A stretch of 64,000 nucleotides of DNA from Camellia lanceoleosa. Lineage: Eukaryota > Streptophyta > Magnoliopsida > Ericales > Theaceae. Location: the NCBI GenBank assembly GCA_025200525.1, contig CM045758.1, forward strand, positions 558,001 to 622,000, read 5' to 3'. Below the pieces are notes generated by a model. The model ran no database searches. It saw only the letters and a program-made list of their open reading frames with translations, and was not told the DNA's origin. The translations under genes were made by a program, and so were the position numbers. Below, piece by piece: positions 23,600-32,291 of this stretch (position 1 is its first letter; the number at the start of each line of letters is the position of its first letter).

Positions 23600-25080
23600 A
23601 TATTCATTTTATCAAAGCTGTTTATACAAGTTAGCCATTGCCAGCAGGTTCTCTAAAACATTATTTGAATTATATATTTAGCGTTAAAATAAAATTTGCC
23701 CTTGGGATTAGGCTCAATTTCAGTAAACCCCCTGGATTTTAATTTGTGATGCAAAACTGTCAAAAAGAGGAGATCAAATTCGTATGAATGCAATTCAAGT
23801 TAAGTTTGATTTGATTTTTCTTATTTGATCAATAAAGAAAAAAACAATACCATTAATGGATTGAATTCAAAGAACAACCTAATGCAAGATTTACGTTTCT
23901 ATTTTCTGTTTATTTTGTATAATGATTTGAAAGTACATCATCTTGCTCTTCGGTAGATTTGTATGATAATCACTTGTGTAGTATTTGATTCATTAGAATG
24001 ATAGAAAACATAATGGAACAATCATTTCTTAGTCTGTCTATAGAATGATTTGTAATACATTTTTTTATAATTTCTTTATATATTGTGTTTGGATCATAAA
24101 TTTGAATGAATATTTGAGAATAAAAAAGGCAATAGAGAATAGGAACATAATATGGAGTATGTGCATAAATAGAAATGCTTCAAGCTTACTTTACTACTAA
24201 TAAATTGTTTTGTTATGTACATGTTATATTTTAGTTAATGGTATTATGTTGTATCTTTTTTTTTATTATTATTATTTATTATTTTTAATATCAAATTTGA
24301 ATAAAAATTTCATTTGATATCAAGTGTTTCAACGGAAGATTTTGAATTTTCATCAAAACATTGGTCGATTGGGTAAACAACCGGGTAGATGTTCGGCTGA
24401 TCAATCGGCCAGTGTAATAAAATGATAATGAACAAATTTAGAACTCCCAAAACAAATTTAATATTTTCTTAGAAATCAAGTGTTCCTAGACCAACATTGT
24501 GCCAACTCCAAAACTAAATCATTTAGAGTGTTGTTTTTAGCTACAACTCTCTTGTGCCTAGATGGGCGTGCATGCAAAGTTTAGTGGGTTATTTAACATT
24601 ATTTCACAATTTTAGTACCTTAACAGCTAGAAATCACCTTTTCTTGAAACCTCAAAACCAAAATTTTGCTCAAACTCCCAAACCGAGAATCCTTTCTTAG
24701 TGTTGTTTTCTCCAACAACTCTCTAGATTCCTGTAATAATTTTTTGAAGAATTTGGTGGTTCTTCTTTTGCCAATGTCACTTTTAAGTTTTAATGCAATT
24801 AGCGTGGATTCCATGGTGGACTAAACACATATCCCATGTTGGACTTTATCTCATCATTGTTTAGGTGGGTTCTTGTTTTTCCCATCATTTAACTCCGATT
24901 TTCTAGACCTCCATAGGAGAAACACATCCATTGTTGGAATTGTCTTCGCTATAGTTAGATAATCTGAAAATGGAGGTAGGAGGCCTAAGTTATTGTTCAT
25001 TTAATATATTTATTAATTACTGCCGTCTAATAATCTCAATTACCTAAACAACAGGGTATGGATGCCTTGTGCACTTGGTA
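23600..25080. other. AT-rich DNA without recognisable genes
   Basis: I see no supported coding region, RNA gene or element in this 1.5 kb. Confidence 0.4.
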
Positions 25081-25089
25081 TGGTATTTA

Positions 25090-25317
25090 GGCCTCGTTCG
25101 GGAACCCTCTCGTTTAGCCAAAAAGTCAAAAAGTTACTAAATTAGCCAAAAATCCAACAACCCATGCCAAAAAGTCAACGATTCTCTTTTCTCTCTACTT
25201 TTTGCACATCTTTTCGTAAAAAGCTAAAAAATCATCCCAAACATACTAGTTTTTTTTAGCTAATATTTTAGCCAAATAGCCAAAAAGTTACTAAATTAGC
25301 ATGTTCCCAAACGAGAA
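25090..25317. mobile_element. Tourist-like (PIF/Harbinger) MITE
   Basis: The left end ggcctcgttcgggaac and the right end gttcccaaacgagaa are inverted copies, and TTA flanks both ends (25087-25089 and 25318-25320). A 3-bp TTA target duplication is the hallmark of PIF/Harbinger elements. The interior has 'gccaaaaagt.actaaattagc' in both halves. There is no coding region. Confidence 0.65.
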
Positions 25318-25681
25318 TTACATGAATATATTAACCACTATGGGTTGTTTTGTTTGCTTATTCTATATTTTAATAGGTTTTATTATGTTTTTTTCCCCCT
25401 AAGGATATCTTCAAGCATGGTATTGTTATTAGGTTTCTTGGTTTTATGCATATGAATTCAAGATTCTCTCTCTCAACACACACACACACACATAAAAAAA
25501 TCCATATAGAAGCTTCAAAAGCTCTGAAATTTCTCTAAAGTATCAACTTTATATATGCCTTAGCGACTTCCTTAACCAACTAGGACTTCTAAATAGGAAA
25601 CTACCAATTTTTTATTTTCAAAACCAATCTTAGACCAAAACTAATTAAATAACTTGACATACAAGTCGACCCATAGGCGAC

Positions 25682-26096
25682 GGGTAATTCTATTCACACA
25701 CCATATTTTATCTCAATACACCATTTGTGTCATTCGAATATCAACTTCTAAACAAAAATCAATTGTTCAAACAAAAAACTGGTTCGGTAGTTGATATTCT
25801 AACATTTATATTTTGTTCGGGGGTAAATTTGTATTTTGTTCGAAAGTTGATAAAAAAAAAATAACGCCTAATTTGTACACATTAATGTGTGTTTGGGAGG
25901 AGAAAGATTAGGTACACACCTAACCTTTGGCATAGTGCACAAAGTGGTTGTCCCGTGGCTTGAACCCATAACCTCAAGGTTATTAGGCTAAGATTCTACC
26001 ATTGAGCCAATGGTCACCCCTTGTTCGAAAGTTGATATCCAAACAAAATAAATGGTGTGTATTGAAACAAAGGCTGGTGTGTAAATAGAATCACCC
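25682..26096. mobile_element. Mutator-type MITE (interrupted by a SINE)
   Basis: The left end gggtaattctattcacacac and the right end gtgtgtaaatagaatcaccc are inverted copies of about 22 bp. The 9-mers ataggcgac (25673-25681) and atgggcgac (26097-26105) flank it. A 9-bp target duplication with one change points to Mutator-type transposition. Without the SINE and its duplicated target it would be about 230 bp. Confidence 0.75.
25853..26020 (-). mobile_element. tRNA-derived SINE
   Basis: On the minus strand the 168-bp element starts ggggtgaccattggctcaat and ends in a T-run. A polymerase III A box (TGGCTCAATGGTAGA, 25995-26009) and B box (GGGTTCAAGCC, 25957-25967) are present at tRNA-like positions. 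A perfect 17-bp target duplication, ttgttcgaaagttgata, lies at 25836-25852 and 26021-26037. Plant SINEs with a 3' T-tail, such as the Au family, fit, but I have not checked the family. Confidence 0.85.
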
Positions 26097-26431
26097 ATGG
26101 GCGACCCCTATAACCCATGATAAGAAATATGAAAATTATCAAAATACCCCTGACCTAAAAATCTTAGAAAACATAAAAATAATCATAAAATAAGACATTA
26201 ATAATACTATAAATATAATTATATAAGATTTGCTCTGAATCGATTAATGCTAGGTCGTTCCCCTTAAGTGACGCGTTGCGCCTGTTTTCAGGTGTTTCAA
26301 AAAGTGAGCAATGGGCACCATATGGACGCCTGGGTGTGGTGAAAAATGGGCAAAGGTTTCTACATTTTTGTGGACAAGCGCGGATAAAGAAGCTAGGCCA
26401 AGATTATAGGTAGCTAGGCCAAGATTATAGG

Positions 26432-26760
26432 TTTAGGGTAGCCATATGGAATATAGGAATTTTAACTGGTAAGACTATAGAATTGGTAGATGTCATGATT
26501 AGCAGGAGAGTTAGTATAGCTTGCGTACAAGAAACTAAGTAGACATGTGAGAAAGCTCAGGAAATAGAGGATACCGATTTTAAGCTATATTATAGTGGCA
26601 AGGATAGACACAGGAATGGGGTAGGAATAATAGTTGCCAAGGGTCTTGTAGAAAATATACATATTGAAGCATGGATGCGTTTGGGTAAGAAGGGGTTTGT
26701 TTGGTTGACTAAGTTATTTAGCAAAATTTTACTGACTAGGAAAATGCTCGAGGAGTAATG
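26432..26760 (+). pseudogene. LINE endonuclease domain fragment
   Basis: The reading gives WNIGILTGKTIELVDVMI, then IACVQETK, a stop at 26538-26540, then YYSGKDRHRNGVGIIVAKG. These are the first conserved blocks of the APE-like endonuclease that nicks target DNA for priming. The catalytic His/Asp blocks further on are missing through deletion, so it cannot be active. Confidence 0.7.
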
Positions 26761-26823
26761 GAATATGAGCATATTTTATTCACATAAGAATAAAGGAGAT
26801 GTCCAGAATTGCAACAACTATAG

Positions 26824-26983
26824 CATTGTGTTTGGTTAGGGGATTTGGGAAGGGATTTGGAAAGGGGAAAGGGAAAAGGTGTGTGAAATTAGGTGAAATA
26901 TGAGCATATTTTATTCACATTTCGTTTGCTTTTTCCTTTTTTCTTTTCAAATCCCTTCCCAAATCTCCCAACCAAACACAACA
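26824..26983. mobile_element. 160-bp foldback MITE inside the LINE
   Basis: About 34 bp at the two ends are inverted copies. The left contains ttgtgtttggtt and gatttgggaagggatttg, and the right contains caaatcccttcccaaatc and aaccaaacacaa. The flanking 'tag' (26821-26823 and 26984-26986) fits a 3-bp target duplication. Removing it restores the LINE reading 'caactatag|aggaatcaag'. The superfamily is uncertain. Confidence 0.7.
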
Positions 26984-27044
26984 TAGAGGAATCAAGTTAA
27001 TGTGTCACACAATGAAAGTGTGGGAGAGAGTAATGGAACGTTGA

Positions 27045-28118
27045 TTGCGAAATATAACAGAGGTGTCAGAGAATCAATTGGGGTTTATGCCTGGTAGGTC
27101 AACAATGACAATGGAAGCGATCTATCTTTTGAGGAGAATAATAGAAAAGTATAGAGAAAAGAAAAGAGACATTCATATGGTTTTTACTGATCTTAAGAAA
27201 GCATATGATAGAGTATCTTGGGATATAATCTAGTGGGTGTTAGAGAAGAAATGGGTGACAAAAGGTTGCATTGATGTGATTAGGGATATGTATGAAGGTG
27301 TGGTGACCCCTATTAGATCGCCTGCTAAAGAGATGAGTGAATTTCTAATTACTGTAGAGTTACACCAAGGATCAACCTTAAGTCCTTATCTTTTCACTTT
27401 AGTTATAGATGAGTTGACGGGCAATATGCAGGATGATGTGCCATGGTGTATGCTTTTTGTATATAATATCATGTTAGTGGATAAGATTAGAGTAAGAGTT
27501 AACACTAAGTTGGAGATTTGGAGAAAAGCACTTGAATCTAAAGGACTTAAGATAAGCAAAACCAAGACAGAGTATATGAAGTGTAATTTTAGAAACAGTC
27601 ACAGTGGAAATAGAGAAGTGAAGATTGAGAACCAAGAACTATCTAAAGGTGAACATATTCATTATTTAGGATCGATTATCACAACGATTGGGGAGATTAG
27701 AGTGGATGTGGTCCACAGAATTAAAATGGGGTGGCTTAAATGGAGGAGCATGTCTGGAGTACTGTGCGATAAACGAGTACTCATTAGACTAAAAGAAAAG
27801 TTCTATAGAACGGCTATTAGACCAACGACGTTGTATGGGACGGAATGTTGGACAATTAAGAAATAACATATAGATAAGATAAGTGTTGTTGAGATGAGGA
27901 TGCTAAAGTGGATGTGTGGCAAAACTAGAAAAGACAGAGTTAGGAATGAGTATATTCGATGGATAGGAGTCGTACCAATAGAAGATAAGTTGAGAGAGAA
28001 TAGATTGAAATGGTTTGGTCATATACAATGGAGACCAACAAAGGCAGCAGTAAAGAGTTGCGATACAGTGACGGTAGATGGTAGTGTTAGGCGAAGGGGT
28101 AGACCTAGATTGACGTAA
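27045..28118 (+). pseudogene. LINE reverse transcriptase, inactive
   Basis: Blocks in order are QLGFMPGRST (27075 on), DLKKAYDRVSW (27190-27225), HQGSTLSPYLFTL (27362-27400), the catalytic box near 27450-27485, LGSIIT (27665) and the thumb/C-terminal CGKTRKDRVRNE...RRRGRPR (to about 28113). The box reads F-V-Y-N instead of F-A-D-D, so both catalytic aspartates are lost. In-frame stops are at 27231-27233 and 27864-27866. It is well matched to the plant RTE clade by these blocks. Confidence 0.85.
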
Positions 28119-28502
28119 ACTAGTGTAGTAAATAAAAAATGAATCTCCATAATTTGACTAACGAAATGGCTTTGGATAGAGTCGAGTGGAGAAGAAGGAT
28201 TCATGCAACCAACTCCATTTGATGGGACTTAAGGCTTGGCTTGGTTTGGGTTGGTTATAATTATATACGATTCCTGTCAATTTCTCTTTGAAATCATGTC
28301 AATGTCCAGATGACAATTTCTCTTTGAAATCATGCCAATGACCAAATATCATTGCTCTTTGAATTTAGCCTTCCTTGAGCTTTTTGTACTCTACATCACT
28401 AAAGTTTCTACAAAACAACAGACAGAACTTGTCTTAACTGTCTTTGTTTCAGGAATGTTGATATTTATGTGTTATGTTGATTGCAGAATGGGGGAGCTAG
28501 AA

Positions 28503-30985
28503 TGTAACAACCCACATTCATGTCTTAGTCATGCTTGTATGCATTTATATGTTTTGCCATGTTAAGTTGCATTGCCAATCTTGCCTTGTTTTGCTTAAGT
28601 GTGTTGCATGCTTTGTTCCATCTTTTCTGACCCCAAGCCTAAGTCATGCCAAGCCTAAGTCGTGTTAAGCCTAGGTTAATCCAAGCCGAGGTCACCTTAA
28701 GCCTAGAATTATCTTAGAAACATTTCAGGTTGACCTCCACCTTTGTCCTAACATATTGGCCGAGATGTCATCATCTAGGCCGAGGTGCGTATCACCAAGG
28801 CCGAGATGTGTATTATCTAGTCTGAGATGTTACCTTTGCGCCTAAGTGATCTTGTTCCTAGATTGGTACGACCTAGACCAAGGTGTGGCACATCTAGGCC
28901 GAGGTGTGGCACAGCTAGGCCAAGTGTTGTCCTTCCTAGCCGAGATCATTGAGACCTTACTTGCCGAAGCCTTGTTCTTAGCCGAGATCATTACCTGCCG
29001 GAGTGTCTATGCCATCTTGCTTGTTGAACACACTTTGTCATAGTCTTGTCTTTTCACTCAGTCACCTTTTTTAGGAGAACCAACCCGGTAGTGCCACGTG
29101 TCCCAGCTGAGTGTTAAGTTAGCCAGCAGACCTAGAAATGTATCATTTGCTATATGCCTTTGTTCTTGAGGAGAGAGAAGCTCTAGAAGAAGAAGAAGTC
29201 CTTATAGAGAGAAGTAGATCCCAAGCTTGATCCTTAGAGTTGAGCCGTTAGATCCGTGCTTTGAGGTTAGATTCTTGATCTATTCTTGTTATTCTTATTA
29301 ATCATCTAGCTATATTGCATGATCGAACATGATTTGTAAGCCATGCATTGCTTTGAGGTTCGGTTTTGGAAAGAGAATATGATATTCATGCGTTCTTGAG
29401 GAAAAGCCATGATTTGATCCGAAGGCTTGCATTAAGATCCATGTTTTTGTGTTTGTTTTCCTAAGATCTTCAAGTATGGGTACCCAGGTCCATGTTTTCG
29501 AACTCATGGCATGAAATCCTAGATTTTGTATAAACAAGTCACGATTTTAGCATTTCATGTTCTTTATGTTCTTCATGTTCTTCATGTTCATGTTCTTCAT
29601 GTTCATCAAGAGGGAAACCCAGATTTTCCCGACTTCATTTCCTTGTATGTGGCCATCGGGACCACACCTCGACAAGGAGGTGTGGGACCTCGGCTAAGAC
29701 CTGGTTAGTACCCAGCATGTCTTCCTGACATGTAAAATAGTGTTTCACTCCAGCATGCTTTGCCTTGTCTTGACTTAGTTTTGAAGGATCGCCGAGGTCA
29801 TTTGTATGCATGTAAGACTTGTTTTGAGAAGTACATTCAGTAGAATTTGCCATGTGTTTGTAGGACTTGGACCTTTGCTTTGATCCCGACGTCCCAAGAA
29901 CTATGTGAGTGGTATTTTTAATAAAGCTATGTTATCATGTTTTGATAAGCCTTGCTTTGCTTGTTTTGAAAAGTATTTGATCAAGCATGTATGATTATCC
30001 CTGTTTTATGTACCAAGTATAAGCTTTGTTTTGGATGACATTCTTGGGAAGTCCATACGTGCCAGGGGACTTTAAGCATTTGTGGCACCAGTCCGTACGT
30101 GCTAGGGGACTTTAAGCTTTTGTAGCACAAGTCATCGACGGTCTATGAACAGATGACCCCGTCCTTCTGTGCTAGGGGACGTTAAGCCCAGGTAGCATAG
30201 TCCGTACGTGCCAGGGGACTTTAAGCATTTGTGGCACAAGTCCTTCCGTGCTAGGGGACTCTAAGCCTAAGTAGCACCATGTTTGAAAGACACCGGCCAC
30301 TGACGGTCTACGAACGGGTGTGCTCGATTCCGATGTGATTAATCCTTGTTTTGTCCGGAATGTCATCACCCCAAGTATTAAGTAGATGTTATTAAACATC
30401 CCAGCAAGATTTGAAAGCTCAAGTACATGTTTTGATACAAGTTATGCCAAGTACATGTTTTGAACAAGCTACGATATATGTATTGTTTTGACAAGGACCT
30501 CGGGAATCATTCATTTAACCCTTTATTACTTATACCATTCACTGAGTATCCAAGCTCACCCTCTCCTTATATATATGTAGGTAACAAGGATGAAGGCGGT
30601 GACGCCGAGATGGGTTGTTTGCAAGATGATGTTTGATCCATGTTATGCCGGCAATATTTATGTCGGCAAATCTTGAAGATTATGCGTCTTAAGTTGTAGT
30701 TCATGTATTTTGTTATGTCGGCTTGAGAAGCCTTTTGATCAAGATGAAAAATGTATTTTACTTTATTTGTATTCAAGTTGTAAAGCTATGTAGAGATGGA
30801 TGTCATTTCATTTGATCTATGCACAACTCTTATGGACCAATTAGATTTACATATATTGCTTCCGCTCTTGTAAGCCCATATATTATACTCTGATTGTGTG
30901 TGAATTTCGAAAGTTGGCCTACGGTAATCTCGGATTACTGGCCATCACGGCATCATTCTACTAGGGACGGAATGGGGTCATGACA
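28503..30985 (+). repeat. 5' LTR of the TR-GAG element
   Basis: It begins TGTAACAACCCAC and ends GGGGTCATGACA. A G-box-like CCACGTGTC (29094-29102) and a TATA-like GCTATATGCC (29150-29159) mark a possible promoter, with transcription starting toward 29170-29185. It has a short (ttcatgttc)n stretch at 29566-29606, one copy longer than in the 3' LTR, and a hairpin array at 30050-30334. Confidence 0.9.
30050..30334 (+). repeat. Array of stem-loop units in the 5' LTR
   Basis: Five units have the plan gtcc(n4)GTGCYA-ggggac(n12)-TRGCAC. Stems are at 30059-30064/30083-30088, 30099-30104/30123-30128, 30169-30174/30193-30198, 30208-30213/30232-30237 and 30248-30253/30272-30277. Stem pairs are GTGCCA/TGGCAC in units 1 and 4 and GTGCTA/TAGCAC in units 2 and 5; unit 3 has a G-U end pair. 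Two further loops share gacggtcta(t/c)gaac, closed by GTCATC/GATGAC and by ACACC/GGTGT. The constant 18-base loop and matched stem changes suggest an RNA structure. Function is unknown. Confidence 0.6.
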
Positions 30986-30988
30986 GAA

Positions 30989-31000
30989 TGGTATCAGAGC
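30989..31000 (+). other. Primer binding site (initiator Met tRNA)
   Basis: TGGTATCAGAGC lies 3 bp after the 5' LTR end. It is complementary to the 3' end of plant initiator methionine tRNA, the usual primer of such elements. Confidence 0.9.
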
Positions 31001-31199
31001 ACAAGTTCCTCATAGTACGTTGTTCACACACTTGAGTCCTAAAGAGCATAGGATTTCCCTTAGAAAAATGTTAGGATTGCATCATGTTGCTTGTTACTTG
31101 ACAAGGTCTGCATCATCTCGGCATGATCGTTTATTACTTGCATGCATGTTTATTTGCTCATTTTGTTTTAAGAGTCGCATGTTGCATACCTTTAGCACT

Positions 31200-32213
31200 A
31201 TGAGAAGGGGTAGACCTCCAGTTAGCCAAAATCAATCCAAGGATAGATTGGACAGATTAGAAAGGATGGTAGAAGGTCTGGCACACGAGTTAAGGCAAGC
31301 AAGGCAGCAAAACACTGGCGCTATATCTACTCACGCCGAACAGACAGATGGCCGACATGCAGTTCCACCTCCACGTCCTCCAGTACCACAAGTGCCTCTG
31401 CAACCAGCTTTGTACGGAGCTGACACATTGACCTTGATCAAGGAATTCAAGAAGATGAAACCGCCGAAGTTCCATGGAGGAATAGAGCCGATGAAGGCAA
31501 AAGCGCGGATTCTTGAGATGGAGAAGTTGTTCGAGGTTTTTCCCAGCACCGATGCCCAGAAGGTGTCATTGGCAGCATTCACATTAGAAGACGACGCTCG
31601 TAGGTGGTGGATGATGATCCGAGAAGGTAATCCAGACTTGACTTGGGCTAGATTTTTGGAGTTGTTTTATGACAAGCACTTTCCCCTTAGTGTCCGAGAT
31701 CGCAAGACCACAGAGTTTCAAATGTTAACACAGGGCAGCAAAATAGTGGCCGAATATGATCGTGCTTTCACCGAGTTAGCAAGGTATGCATCGCACATGG
31801 TCAACGACGAATATAGAAAAGCTAGGAAGCTTGAGAGTGGGCTTCGGGGATCAATACAAGATCGGGTGAATTTACTCAACATGCCGACGTATGTTGGAGT
31901 ACTAGATAAAGCCATCCTGGTAGAAGCCAACCTGAACAGAAGTCAGAGTTCGGGGGAGAATCAGAAGAAGAGGCACACCTATGACAATTGTGAAAAAGAG
32001 GCAGGCCCGACTGATGCCGAGAAGAAGACAAACGTGGGGAGTTCCAACGACACGGATCAGGAATGTGGCACCAAGCTGACATGTGCAAGTTGCGAGAAGC
32101 TACATTTTGGAGTTTGTCATCAGGCATCTGGAGCATATTTTGAATGCAGTGAAATGGGTCATTGTATTAAGGATTGTCCCAAGGTAAAGGCTAGAGATGA
32201 TAAGAAGAGATGA
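31200..32213 (+). CDS. gag: Gag polyprotein of the TR-GAG element (Ty3/gypsy)
   Basis: An open frame of 337 codons runs from ATG 31200 (MRRGRPPVSQNQ) to TGA 32213. The frame is open further upstream to 31020, with an alternative ATG at 31068, but MRRGRPP is the common start type. Residues about 80-240 form the retrotransposon gag domain: KPPKFHGGIEP, LEDDARRWWMM, FLELFYDKHFP and EYDRAFTELARYA. The nucleocapsid zinc knuckle near the C-terminus reads YFECSEMGHCIKDC. The first of its four ligands, normally Cys in C-x2-C-x4-H-x4-C, is Tyr, so RNA packaging by this copy may be weakened. Only 78 bp separate the stop from the 3' LTR; pol is missing cleanly. Gag forms virus-like particles in the cytoplasm. 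Confidence 0.9.
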   Translation: MRRGRPPVSQNQSKDRLDRLERMVEGLAHELRQARQQNTGAISTHAEQTDGRHAVPPPRPPVPQVPLQPALYGADTLTLIKEFKKMKPPKFHGGIEPMKAKARILEMEKLFEVFPSTDAQKVSLAAFTLEDDARRWWMMIREGNPDLTWARFLELFYDKHFPLSVRDRKTTEFQMLTQGSKIVAEYDRAFTELARYASHMVNDEYRKARKLESGLRGSIQDRVNLLNMPTYVGVLDKAILVEANLNRSQSSGENQKKRHTYDNCEKEAGPTDAEKKTNVGSSNDTDQECGTKLTCASCEKLHFGVCHQASGAYFECSEMGHCIKDCPKVKARDDKKR

Positions 32214-32276
32214 GAATCCGACATCCGGAGTTGTTTTGGGGAACATGGTAAGTTAAGTTTGGAGGACCAAACTTCT

Positions 32277-32291
32277 TTAAGGGGGAAAGGA
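32277..32291 (+). other. Polypurine tract of the TR-GAG element
   Basis: The purine-rich ttaagggggaaagga lies directly before the 3' LTR, as expected for plus-strand priming. Confidence 0.8.

Larger units (their letters stand above)
26270..28257 (+). mobile_element. RTE-type LINE, degraded
   Basis: A non-LTR retrotransposon runs in the plus direction. An apurinic-endonuclease start is at about 26430 (RVAIWNIGILTGK...ACVQETK). The reverse transcriptase follows from about 27045 and the typical 3' end (gacttaaggcttggcttggt) is near 28228-28257. A large part between endonuclease and RT (about 26760-26820) is deleted, and a 160-bp MITE sits there. A 21-bp unit (agctaggccaagattatagg..) is tandemly doubled at 26391-26432. 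No clear target duplication was found. Confidence 0.8.

Noticed and set aside
25853..26020. Functional tRNA gene on the minus strand
   Set aside because: A and B boxes are present, but the cloverleaf is not; the 17-bp target duplication and T-tail show it to be a SINE.
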